Origin: JBBEAM01 sp040882845
GTDB lineage: Bacteria; Pseudomonadota; Alphaproteobacteria; Kiloniellales; DSM-21159
Assembly (NCBI GenBank): GCA_040882845.1
Contig: JBBEAM010000007.1
Location: 930,001-994,000 of the forward strand
Direction: 5' to 3'
Length of the DNA stretch: 64,000 nucleotides
The notes beneath the pieces were generated by a model. The model saw only the letters and a program-made list of their open reading frames with translations, was not told the origin of the DNA and ran no database searches. Of the stretch, positions 29,118 to 37,282 are shown piece by piece (positions within the stretch are counted from its first letter, which is position 1; every line of letters begins with the position of its first letter). Both the position numbers and the translations under genes were made by a program.

Positions 29118-30161
29118 TCAGGACTCCGCTCCGCCGCGTTCGTTGCTGATCGCCACCAGGCGCTCGAGCACCTGTTGCGCCTTGCCCTGGTCGATGCTCG
29201 CCGAGGCCAGTTCCATGCCTGCCGTTAGGGTTTCCGCCTTGCCGGCCACCAGCAAGGCCGCCGCAGACGTCAGCAACACGACGTCGCGCAGCGGGCCCTT
29301 CTCGCCGCCCAGCATGGCGGCCAGGGCGTGAGCGTTCATCTTGGCGTCGCCGCCGAGCAGGTCCTCCAGCTTGGCGCGCGGCAAACCGACCTCTTCCGGC
29401 GTTACTTCGAAGGTGGAGATCTTGCCGTCCTTCAGCTCGGCGACCTGGGAGGGACCGGTGGTGGAGAGCTCGTCGAGGCCATCGGCGCCGTGCACCACCC
29501 AGGCGCGCTCATGACCGAGGCCTTTCAGCACTTCGGCCAGGGGCTCAACCCAGGTCGGCGAGAAGACGCCGAGGATCTGCCGCTTGACCTGGCAGGGATT
29601 GCACAGCGGGCCGAGCAGATTGAAAATCGTGCGGGTGCCCAACTCTACCCGGGTCGGCCCGACGTGACGCATCGCCGCGTGGTGGCGCGGCGCCATCAGG
29701 AAGCAGGTGCCGGCCTCGCGCAGGGCCTTCTTCACCAGGTCCATCTCCGCCTCGATATTGACCCCCAGCGCGGTCAGCACGTCGGCGGCGCCGGACTTGG
29801 AGGAGATGGCGCGATTGCCGTGCTTGGCGACCGGCACGCCGGCGCCGGCGACGACGAAGGCGGCGGCGGTGGAAATGTTGTAGGTGCCCTTGGCGTCGCC
29901 GCCGGTGCCGCAGGTATCGATGGCGCCGGCCGGGGCCTCCATCGTCAGCATCTTGCCGCGCATCGCCTCGGCGGCGCCGGTGATCTCCTCGACCGTCTCG
30001 CCGCGCACCCTGAGCGCCATCAGGAAGCCGCCCATCTGCGAGGGGGTGGCGTCGCCCGACATCATGATGCCGAAGGCCTCGCGGGCTTCCTCCCGGCTCA
30101 GCCGGGTGCCGTCCGCGGTTTTGGCGATCAGCCGCTTCAGTTCGTTCATATCTCCCGCCAT
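29118..30161 (-). CDS. trpD: Anthranilate phosphoribosyltransferase
   Basis: Transfers phosphoribose from PRPP to anthranilate. The 347-residue protein has the PRPP-binding glycine loop DTCGTGGDAKGTYNISTA, KHGNRAISSKSGAADVL, and GPLCNP. It is not fused to TrpG. Starts at 30161 (MAGDM) and 30149 (MNELK) are both possible; each has a purine-rich stretch at imperfect spacing, and the longer one is listed. It sits 16 bases after trpG in the trpGDC-moaC-moeA operon. Confidence 0.96.
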   Translation of the reverse strand: MAGDMNELKRLIAKTADGTRLSREEAREAFGIMMSGDATPSQMGGFLMALRVRGETVEEITGAAEAMRGKMLTMEAPAGAIDTCGTGGDAKGTYNISTAAAFVVAGAGVPVAKHGNRAISSKSGAADVLTALGVNIEAEMDLVKKALREAGTCFLMAPRHHAAMRHVGPTRVELGTRTIFNLLGPLCNPCQVKRQILGVFSPTWVEPLAEVLKGLGHERAWVVHGADGLDELSTTGPSQVAELKDGKISTFEVTPEEVGLPRAKLEDLLGGDAKMNAHALAAMLGGEKGPLRDVVLLTSAAALLVAGKAETLTAGMELASASIDQGKAQQVLERLVAISNERGGAES

Positions 30162-30177
30162 TGAGCCAGATCTCCCC

Positions 30178-30768
30178 TCAAGCGGCTTGTGCGACCGGAT
30201 GACCGCTCATCCGCAGAAAGTTGCCCAGCAGGCGATGCCCATGCTGCGAGGCGATGGACTCCGGATGAAACTGCACGCCGTACAGCGGCAGATCGCGATG
30301 CGCCAGGCCCATAATCACGCCGTCCTCGCTCTCCGCGGTCACCTCCAGCGCCGCGGGCAAGGTGCCGGGCGCCAGGGTCAGGGAGTGATAGCGGGTCGCT
30401 TCCAGCGGCGAGGGCAGCTTCTCGAACAGCCCTTGGCCGCTATGCCGGATGCTGCTGACCTTGCCGTGCATCGGCGCCGGCGCGCGCACCACCTGGCCGC
30501 CGTAGGCCTGACCGATCGCCTGATGACCCAGGCAGACGCCGAGTATCGGCACCTTGCCAGCCGCCGCCGCGATCAGTTCGAGGCAGATGCCGGCCTTGTC
30601 CGGGTCGCAGGGACCCGGCGAGAGGATGATTCCCGCCGGATCGAGCGCCAGCGCCTCGGCGGCGCTCAGCGCGTCGTTGCGCCTTACCTCGACCTTCGCC
30701 CCCAGCTCCCCCAGGTAGTGGAAGAGGTTGTAGGTGAAAGAATCGTAATTATCGATTAAAAGATACAT
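30178..30768 (-). CDS. trpG: Anthranilate synthase component II (glutamine amidotransferase)
   Basis: Hydrolyses glutamine and hands ammonia to TrpE; in some bacteria it also serves p-aminobenzoate synthesis. The 196-residue class I amidotransferase shows IDNYDSFTYNLFHYLG, the oxyanion strand LSPGPCDPDKAG, the nucleophile Cys in GVCLGHQAIGQAYGG and the His/Glu pair in VQFHPESIAS. It is separated from trpE by 1.3 kb carrying a plus-strand gene, so TrpE and TrpG are made from different transcripts. A candidate promoter lies at 30820-30847. Confidence 0.96.
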   Translation of the reverse strand: MYLLIDNYDSFTYNLFHYLGELGAKVEVRRNDALSAAEALALDPAGIILSPGPCDPDKAGICLELIAAAAGKVPILGVCLGHQAIGQAYGGQVVRAPAPMHGKVSSIRHSGQGLFEKLPSPLEATRYHSLTLAPGTLPAALEVTAESEDGVIMGLAHRDLPLYGVQFHPESIASQHGHRLLGNFLRMSGHPVAQAA

Positions 30769-30819
30769 TACAGCTTCTTATCGAATGTTCTTGAAGTGGC
30801 TTTTCGCCGTCTCCCGCTT

Positions 30820-30847
30820 CTTATATCAGGTCGAAGGGGCAGGCAAA
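30820..30847 (-). promoter_or_regulatory. Possible promoter for trpGDC-moaC-moeA
   Basis: On the minus strand TTTGCC (30847-30842), 16 bases, then TATAAG (30825-30820), about 50 bases before trpG. The -10 is good and the -35 moderate. The 144-base divergent region 30769-30912 shows no leader peptide or attenuator. Confidence 0.4.
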
Positions 30848-30912
30848 AGAAGAGCGACAGCACAAGGCGGAGGAACTATCCTGGCGAGGTCGAGGGTTAG
30901 GGACGGACAAGA

Positions 30913-32247
30913 ATGGCGGCCGGCCGCAGCTTGAAATCCGCATGGCGGGGAATCCAGGGGCAGCTCCGGGAGGACCGCAAGGCTGGAGTCCACCGTCTGA
31001 CTGCCCTGCTCGGCTCGCTGACCAACCGGCGGCGCGCGCTCTCCCTGGCCGGCCTGATCGCGGGCAGCCTCGCCCTGGGCTTCATGCTGGGCAGCGCCAT
31101 AAGCCTCTGGACAGAGCCGAAGACCGCTGAGCGGATGGCTTTGCTGCCGCTGGAGACGCCGGCGGCGGTGCAGCCCGAGACGCGACAGGAGGCCGCCCCG
31201 GCCGTGCGAGACCCTGTGGAGCTGGCCATGAGTCCCCCTCTGGCGGCGCGGCGCATCCCGGTCGCTGTCGAGACGCTGCCGCCGCCAGTTCCGCCTGCCG
31301 CAGCCGACCTCCGGTCCGGCGAGGAAGCCTTGGCCGGCCGGTCCGAAGCGGCGCCAGCGCTGATCATCAACGGTCCCGAGGCCGCAAGTTCTGCGCCGAA
31401 GTCCCCGCAGCTTACGCTTCGCAGCGCGCCTTCGGCTTCAGTCCCCTCGGCAGAGCAGGGGCAAGCCGAGACGCCACGGCAGGAAGCCGACCAGCCGCCG
31501 GCCTGGCAACGCAACGCGGTGCAGCTTGCAACGCTGCCCAAGGGTCCCGCCATCGCCATCGTGATCGATGACGTCGGCCTGAACCGGCCGGGCGCCGATC
31601 GCAGCGTCGCCCTGCCGGCGCCGGTGACCCTCGCCCTGATGACCTACGCCGAGGGGCTGGAGAGCCTGGCGGCGCGCGCCAGAGCCGCCGGCCACGAGCT
31701 GATGGTGCACCTGCCGATGCAGCCGATCGACGCCGAGTACGACGCTGGGATCAATGTGCTGACGGTCGGCCTGCCGCGCGCGGAGCTGCTGCAGCGCCTC
31801 TCCTGGGGCCTGGAGCGCTTCGACGGCTATGTCGGGATCAACAACCACATGGGCAGCCGCTTCACCACCGACAGCGACGGCATGGCGGCGGTGATGGCGG
31901 AGCTGAAGCGGCGCGGCCTGATGTTTCTGGACTCCAAGACGGTCGGCAATTCCCTGGGCGTGGCCGCGGCCAGGAGCGCCGGCGTGCCGGTGGTGGCCCG
32001 GGACATCTTCCTCGATCACGAGCAGGCGCCGGACTTCATCGCGGCCCAGCTACGCGCCCTGGAGGATCTCGCCCGCCAGCGCGGCTACGCCATCGGCATC
32101 GGCCATCCCCACGGCATCACCCTGCAAGCCCTGGAAAGCTGGATCCCGCAGGCCCGGGCGCGCGGCATCGACTTCGTCCCGATTAGTGCCGTCCTCGGCC
32201 TGCAGGAGCGGCACCTGGCGGCGCATGCCCGTGGGAATTCGGGATAG
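30913..32247 (+). CDS. Divergent polysaccharide deacetylase family protein (YibQ-like)
   Basis: Predicted periplasm-facing membrane protein of 444 residues. A single N-terminal helix (about residues 43-65, LSLAGLIAGSLALGFMLG) is followed by a low-complexity Ala/Pro/Glu linker (about 70-208) and a C-terminal domain from IAIVIDDVGLNRPGADRS to the end. That domain has the IDD motif, LMVHLPMQP, INNHMGSRFTTD and AIGIGHPHG, typical of the divergent polysaccharide deacetylase family. Substrate is unknown; roles in cell envelope glycans are inferred from the NodB-like fold. It lies on the opposite strand between trpG (divergent) and trpE (convergent, stops 2 bases apart). Confidence 0.87.
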   Translation: MAAGRSLKSAWRGIQGQLREDRKAGVHRLTALLGSLTNRRRALSLAGLIAGSLALGFMLGSAISLWTEPKTAERMALLPLETPAAVQPETRQEAAPAVRDPVELAMSPPLAARRIPVAVETLPPPVPPAAADLRSGEEALAGRSEAAPALIINGPEAASSAPKSPQLTLRSAPSASVPSAEQGQAETPRQEADQPPAWQRNAVQLATLPKGPAIAIVIDDVGLNRPGADRSVALPAPVTLALMTYAEGLESLAARARAAGHELMVHLPMQPIDAEYDAGINVLTVGLPRAELLQRLSWGLERFDGYVGINNHMGSRFTTDSDGMAAVMAELKRRGLMFLDSKTVGNSLGVAAARSAGVPVVARDIFLDHEQAPDFIAAQLRALEDLARQRGYAIGIGHPHGITLQALESWIPQARARGIDFVPISAVLGLQERHLAAHARGNSG

Positions 32248-32249
32248 CT

Positions 32250-33758
32250 TCAGTTGCCCTTGCGGGCGGCGAAACGCACGGCTTCCTGGGCCGCGCGCAC
32301 CAGGGCGCGGGCCTTGTTGACGCATTCCTGGTGCTCGGACTCCGGATCGCTGTCGGCCACCAGCCCGGCGCCGGCCTGGACATAGATCCGGCCGCCCTTG
32401 ACCACCGCCGTACGCAGGGCGATGCAGGTGTCCATCGAACCGTTGGCGCCGAAATAGCCGACCGCACCGGCATAGATCCCGCGCCGGTCGGATTCCAGCT
32501 CCTCGATGATTTCCATCGCCCGCACCTTGGGCGCGCCGCTGACCGTGCCGGCGGGAAAGCCGGCGATCAGCGCTGACATGGCATCCTGGCTTTTGTCGAG
32601 CTGCCCTTCGACGTTGGAGACGATGTGCATGACGTGGCTGTAGTACTCGACGGTGTTGCGCGCCGTCACCTTGACGCTGCCAACCTCGGCGACCCGTCCG
32701 ACGTCGTTGCGCCCGAGGTCGAGCAGCATCAGATGCTCGGCCAGTTCCTTGGGATCGCTCAAGAGATCGGCGGCCAGTTCCTGGTCCTCTTCCGGTGTGG
32801 CGCCGCGGCGCCGCGTGCCGGCGATCGGCCGGATCGTCACCGTGCCGTCGCGCAGACGCACCAGGATTTCCGGGCTCGAGCCGACCACCGAAAAGTCGCC
32901 GAAGTCGAGGTAGAACAGGAAAGGCGAGGGGTTGAGCCGGCGCAGCGCCCGGTAGAGCGCGAAGGGCGGCAGCGCAAAGGGCAGGGAGAAGCGCTGCGAG
33001 AGCACCACCTGGAAGACGTCGCCGGCAAGGATGTACTCCTTGGCCGCGCGGACCATGGCCTGAAAGCCTTCGGGCGTCATATTGGAGTCTGCCTCGGGCA
33101 GCTCGAAGGTCCCGTCGATGCGGTCGCGGCCATAGGGCAGGGAACGGTCGAAGTCGCTGACCACGTCGGCGAGGCGCTCACAGCCCCTGTTGTAGGCGGC
33201 GCGGCCGTCCTGCCCCTCGGGCCAAACCGGGGTGAAGACGGTGACCAGATCCTCGACCCGGTCGAAGACCGCGGTCACGGTCGGCCGCATGAAGATCGAG
33301 TCCGGAACGTCGATCGCCCGGGCGTTGAGCTCGGGCAGCTTCTCCATCTCGCGCACCATGTCGTAGCCGAGGTAACCGATCAGGTTGGCGGCCATCGGCG
33401 GCAGGCCGCGCGGCAGATCGATGCGGCAGGCCTCGGCGATCCGGCGCAGGGAGTCGAGCGGCGGCAGCTCCTCGGGCTCGAAGCTTTCCAGGTCGTAACG
33501 CGCCTGGCGGTTGATCTCGGCCTTGCCGTCGCGGCAGCGCCACAGCAGGTCCGGTTTCATGGTGATGAAGGAGTAGCGGCCGATGGTGGCGCCGCCCTCG
33601 ACGGATTCGAACAGGCAGCAGTTGGGCCGCCCGTCGGTCAGCTTGAGAAAGGCGGAGACGGGAGTCTCGAGGTCGGCGACCAGGGTGGTGTAGAGCACCT
33701 GTGGCCGCCCGGCCTCGAAACCTTCGCGGAAGCACTCGAAGGAGGGGGCGACCTGCAT
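32250..33758 (-). CDS. trpE: Anthranilate synthase component I
   Basis: Makes anthranilate from chorismate with ammonia from TrpG; normally feedback inhibited by tryptophan. The 502-residue protein has the N-terminal regulatory motif CCLFESVEGGATIGRYSFI, corresponding to the LLES tryptophan-binding site, and the C-terminal chorismate-binding domain with ILVRLRDGTVTIRPIAGTRR, LLDLGRNDVGRV and FPAGTVSGAPKVRAMEII. It begins 14 bases after the PpiD-like gene on the same strand; there is no space for an attenuator, so trpE appears to be expressed with the foldase gene. Confidence 0.97.
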   Translation of the reverse strand: MQVAPSFECFREGFEAGRPQVLYTTLVADLETPVSAFLKLTDGRPNCCLFESVEGGATIGRYSFITMKPDLLWRCRDGKAEINRQARYDLESFEPEELPPLDSLRRIAEACRIDLPRGLPPMAANLIGYLGYDMVREMEKLPELNARAIDVPDSIFMRPTVTAVFDRVEDLVTVFTPVWPEGQDGRAAYNRGCERLADVVSDFDRSLPYGRDRIDGTFELPEADSNMTPEGFQAMVRAAKEYILAGDVFQVVLSQRFSLPFALPPFALYRALRRLNPSPFLFYLDFGDFSVVGSSPEILVRLRDGTVTIRPIAGTRRRGATPEEDQELAADLLSDPKELAEHLMLLDLGRNDVGRVAEVGSVKVTARNTVEYYSHVMHIVSNVEGQLDKSQDAMSALIAGFPAGTVSGAPKVRAMEIIEELESDRRGIYAGAVGYFGANGSMDTCIALRTAVVKGGRIYVQAGAGLVADSDPESEHQECVNKARALVRAAQEAVRFAARKGN

Positions 33759-33772
33759 AGCTGCCCCCTGGC

Positions 33773-35653
33773 CTAGAAGCCGGTGAGGACGCTCTGCACG
33801 GCCTCTTCGTCGATCTCCACGCCGTAGCGCCGCTGCAGATCGTTGCTGTAGAGCGCGAGCAGATCGCCAGAGAGGCCCTGGTTCAGACGCTGCGCTACGT
33901 CCTCCCTGCCGTCGGGGTCCGCGCCGGGATCGGCGCTCACGATCTCCTCCAGGCGGCCCACAAACTGCGCTGTCTGGCCGCCGGCGACGAAGCTGTCACC
34001 GGGCTGCGCCGAGAACATCTGGCTGACCAGTTCTACCGAAGGGCCTTGCTGGTCCCGGGTCAGTGGCTGACTGCGCTGCAGCTGCGTGCCCGCTTGCTCC
34101 GCGATTTCCTCGAGGCTGGCGCCGTTGCGCAGCTCCTCGGCGTAGCCCTCGGCAACCTCGCGGGCCTTCTGCCGGCGCTGGCTTTGCAGCCAAAGGCGCT
34201 CGACCTCGGCGCGGACCTCGGCGAGCGGCCGCAGCTGGGACGGAGTCTCGCCATCTACACGCAGCACGAAGTAGCCGCCGCTCTCGGTCTCGGTCAGCAG
34301 GCTGTCCTCGCCGACTTCGGTGGTGAAGGCGACGTCGAGAAAGCGCTCCGGCGAGGGCAGCCCCTCGACCGTCTCACCCTGGCGGTTTTTCCCCTCGCGG
34401 CTGATCGAGTCATAGGTTTCGAGCGGCAGGTCGAACTGCGTGGCGGTCTCCTCCAGCGAGGCGCCGCCGGCAAGCGCGTCGTCAACCTCGTTGGCGAGCC
34501 CGATCATGTCGTCGATGGCCAGCCGCATGGTCATGTCCTCGCGCAGCTGATCCTTGACTTCGGAATATTCCGGGGTGCTGCCCGGGGTCACCTCGCGCAC
34601 ATGCAGGACATGCCAGCCCAGGGAGCTGCGGAAGGGCTCGGACACCTCGCCGGCATCCAGGGAAAAGGCCTTGTCGGTGGCTTCGGGCAGCAGCACCGAG
34701 AGCTCGGTGCGGCTGACCTCGCCAAGATCGATGGGGCTTTCGCCGCTGAAGTCCTGCAGCGCGGTATCGAAACTGGCGCCGCCTACCAGCTTTTCGAAGA
34801 AGCTCCGCGCTTCCTCCTCGCTATCGAACAGCGCCTGCTCGAGCAGGCGCTTCTCGGGAACGCTGATATCCTCCAGGGAGTCCTCGTACTCGCTGCGCAG
34901 ATCCTCCTCGCTGACATCGATCTTGCTGAGCATCTGCTCCGGGGTGAGCGTCAGCACCGTGACGTCGCGGTAGGCCGGCGCCATGAAGGACTCGGAATAG
35001 TCCTCATGATAGCTGCGCAGATCCTCCTCCGTGGCGGCCTTGGTCATCTCCACCGAGGATTCGGCGACGCGGAGATACTCCGCGACCCGCGCTTCGTTCT
35101 CGAAGGCATAGACCGCATCGACCAGCGCGGTAGGGGCGACGATGCCGTCGGTGACGGCGCGCGCCAGCTGGGCGCGTTTGATGTCTCGGCGCAGCGAGGC
35201 GACGAACTGCTCCTCGCTCTGCTGCAGGGCGCGCAGCACCTGGTCATAGCGCGCGCGGCTGAACTGGCCGAGTTGATCCTGGAACAGATCGTTGCCAAAG
35301 ATCTCCTGGCGCACCTGGGCATCGCTGACCGCCAGACCCAGCTCGTCGGCCTGGGCCTGGAACAGCCGCTCGGCGATCATGCGGTCGAGCACGCTGCGCG
35401 GCAGGCCGATGGCTTCGGCGTTTTGAATGGTGAAGCGGTTGCCGAACTGGCGCCTGAGCCGGTTGTACTCGCGCGAGAAGTTGGAGGCATACTCCTGCTG
35501 GGTGATCTGCTGCTCGCCGACGCTGGCAACTATCTGAGTCTGTCCGCCGCCACGCAGGATGTCGCCTATCCCGAAAAGCGAGAAGGAGAGGATGATCAGG
35601 CCGAAAAGCACTACCAGCAGTGCTTTCGCGACAATACCGCGGAAATTCTTCAT
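33773..35653 (-). CDS. ppiD: PpiD-type membrane-anchored peptidylprolyl isomerase
   Basis: Folding helper anchored in the inner membrane and facing the periplasm. The 626-residue protein opens with MKNFRGIVAKALLVVLFGLI, a helix without cleavage site, then a SurA_N-like chaperone region (about residues 36-190) and a parvulin-type rotamase segment near residues 240-365 (SSLGWHVLHVREVTPGSTPEY). The C-terminal third is a further SurA/PpiD-like helical region. Some PpiD rotamase domains are inactive, so isomerase activity is not certain. It is divergent from tpiA and directly upstream of trpE. Confidence 0.9.
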   Translation of the reverse strand: MKNFRGIVAKALLVVLFGLIILSFSLFGIGDILRGGGQTQIVASVGEQQITQQEYASNFSREYNRLRRQFGNRFTIQNAEAIGLPRSVLDRMIAERLFQAQADELGLAVSDAQVRQEIFGNDLFQDQLGQFSRARYDQVLRALQQSEEQFVASLRRDIKRAQLARAVTDGIVAPTALVDAVYAFENEARVAEYLRVAESSVEMTKAATEEDLRSYHEDYSESFMAPAYRDVTVLTLTPEQMLSKIDVSEEDLRSEYEDSLEDISVPEKRLLEQALFDSEEEARSFFEKLVGGASFDTALQDFSGESPIDLGEVSRTELSVLLPEATDKAFSLDAGEVSEPFRSSLGWHVLHVREVTPGSTPEYSEVKDQLREDMTMRLAIDDMIGLANEVDDALAGGASLEETATQFDLPLETYDSISREGKNRQGETVEGLPSPERFLDVAFTTEVGEDSLLTETESGGYFVLRVDGETPSQLRPLAEVRAEVERLWLQSQRRQKAREVAEGYAEELRNGASLEEIAEQAGTQLQRSQPLTRDQQGPSVELVSQMFSAQPGDSFVAGGQTAQFVGRLEEIVSADPGADPDGREDVAQRLNQGLSGDLLALYSNDLQRRYGVEIDEEAVQSVLTGF

Positions 35654-35849
35654 CTAACCCGCCGATGCTTCTTGAGGTTCAGCCGACTTTAGCAGCGCCC
35701 GCCAGCTGGGGCGACAGCGGCGCGGCATCTTAAGGAGGGGGCCCGGCGGCAGCAACATGGGATTTCCACCCTTGGCGGTGGTTTTCCAGGGCGCCGCCGT
35801 GCTATCTCCGCAGCCGCGAAGTAATGCGGCCCCCGAAGGAGTGCTAGGC

Positions 35850-36578
35850 ATGACACAGACACTCATTGCAGGAAACTGGAAGATGAACGGCGACAAGGCA
35901 ATGGCGAAAGCCTTCGCCGCGGAACTCGCCGGCTTGCGGGAAGGGGTTTCCCTCGGCTGCACCCTGCTGCTTTGTCCGCCGTTCCCCCTGCTGCCGATTC
36001 TGGCCGAGGCCTTGAGAAACGCGCAGATCGCCCTCGGCGCCCAGGATTGCCACTTTGCCACGAGCGGCGCCCACACCGGAGACGTCTCCGCTGAGCTGCT
36101 GGCCGAGCTCGGTTGCAGCCATGTCATCCTGGGACATTCCGAGCGGCGCAGCGATCACGGCGAGGACGACGCCCTGGTCAGGGCCAAGGCCGAAGCGGCC
36201 CAGGCGGCCGGCCTGACACCGATCGTCTGCGTCGGCGAGAGCGAAGCCCAGCGCGACGGCGGGCGCGCGCAAGAGGTGGTGCTGGGACAGCTCGCCGCCT
36301 CGCGGCCGCAGGCAACCGGCGGGCTGGTCGTCGCCTACGAGCCGGTCTGGGCCATCGGCACCGGCCGCACGCCGGAGGCGGAGGATATCGCCGAGATGCA
36401 TGACGCCCTGCGCAGGGAGGCGGGCGAGGAGGTTGCTCTGCTCTACGGCGGCTCGATGAAGCCCGGCAACGCCGCGGCAATCCTGGCGATCGACAACGTC
36501 GACGGCGGCCTGATCGGCGGCGCGAGCCTGAAGCCGGGCGACTTCTGGGAAATCGCCAGGGCGGCCGGCGCGGCGTAG
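35850..36578 (+). CDS. tpiA: Triosephosphate isomerase
   Basis: Interconverts dihydroxyacetone phosphate and glyceraldehyde 3-phosphate. The 242-residue TIM barrel starts MTQTLIAGNWKMNG, carrying the catalytic Lys, then the electrophile His in VILGHSERRS and the base Glu in VAYEPVWAIGTGRTP, and the phosphate-binding YGGSMKPGN. The ATG at 35850 has GAAGGAG upstream; the frame is open to 35757 without similarity. The 196-base gap to divergent ppiD contains the inverted repeat CCACC-CTTGGC-GGTGG (about 35766-35781). secG follows, as in many alphaproteobacteria. Confidence 0.97.
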   Translation: MTQTLIAGNWKMNGDKAMAKAFAAELAGLREGVSLGCTLLLCPPFPLLPILAEALRNAQIALGAQDCHFATSGAHTGDVSAELLAELGCSHVILGHSERRSDHGEDDALVRAKAEAAQAAGLTPIVCVGESEAQRDGGRAQEVVLGQLAASRPQATGGLVVAYEPVWAIGTGRTPEAEDIAEMHDALRREAGEEVALLYGGSMKPGNAAAILAIDNVDGGLIGGASLKPGDFWEIARAAGAA

Positions 36579-36701
36579 GCGAGGTTTTCCTGAGCGCCAT
36601 GACCCGGAAATCCTAGCCAAGCGCGGCAAAAAGCCCTATGTAGCGGGCCAACGGTCGGAGCCAGCTCCGGCCAGCCAAATCCTGATCGAAGAGCGGTTGC
36701 A

Positions 36702-37082
36702 ATGACGACGGTACTGTTGGTTATCCACCTCCTGATCGCGCTGACCATGATCGGCGTGGTTCTGCTGCAGCGTAGCGAGGGCGGCGCCCTGGGCATCGGC
36801 GGCGGCGGCGGAGGCGCCGGCGGCGGCATGGGCGGCCTGATGACCGGCCGCGGCACCGCAAACCTGCTGTCGCGCACCACCGCGATCCTGGCGGTCTGCT
36901 TCATGTCCACCTCGCTGATCCTGACCATCCTGGCGAAGCAGGATATGGCGCCGGGCGCCTCCTTCATCGATCAGGGCGTCCCCCAGACTCAGCAGCAGCC
37001 CCTGGGCGATCTGCCTGCCTCCGAAGCGCCGACCGGCGGCGAATCCAGCAGCCCCGAACAGCCCGCCGTCCCGGTCGAATGA
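36702..37082 (+). CDS. secG: Preprotein translocase subunit SecG
   Basis: Small membrane subunit that assists SecYE in protein export. The 126-residue protein has two helices (about residues 3-22 and 57-79) around a glycine-rich cytoplasmic loop (GIGGGGGGAGGGMGG), then a hydrophilic, Pro/Gln/Glu-rich tail. VVLLQRSEGGALG is the SecG signature. The start ATG at 36702 follows a 123-base gap after tpiA with only a modest ribosome binding site. The order tpiA-secG-pyrG is conserved in related bacteria. Confidence 0.92.
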   Translation: MTTVLLVIHLLIALTMIGVVLLQRSEGGALGIGGGGGGAGGGMGGLMTGRGTANLLSRTTAILAVCFMSTSLILTILAKQDMAPGASFIDQGVPQTQQQPLGDLPASEAPTGGESSSPEQPAVPVE

Positions 37083-37104
37083 CCGCCGCGCGACTCGGGA
37101 TTTC

Positions 37105-37114
37105 NNNNNNNNNN
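37105..37114. other. Assembly gap (10 Ns)
   Basis: Ten undetermined bases lie 22 bases after the secG stop. Ten Ns is a common placeholder, so the true gap length is unknown and the secG-pyrG spacer (37083-37282, 200 bases as given) could be longer and might hide a terminator or small RNA. Confidence 0.99.
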
Positions 37115-37282
37115 CACCTAGTCGCGCGCACAGACCCTCTCTCCGGCAGCCGCCGCGGGCTCATCGCCACGGGAGCCTGTGGAGAAAATTTCCTAGCATT
37201 CCCGCGATTGCCGGCGGTTTTCCCCGCGGCGCGCAAACAGCAAGGTTGATGTCGTCATGAAGCCTGAAGATAGTGGAGGCCC

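Noticed and set aside
33759..33772. Possible trp attenuator or leader peptide before trpE
   Set aside because: Only 14 bases separate ppiD from trpE, with no Trp codons or alternating hairpins.
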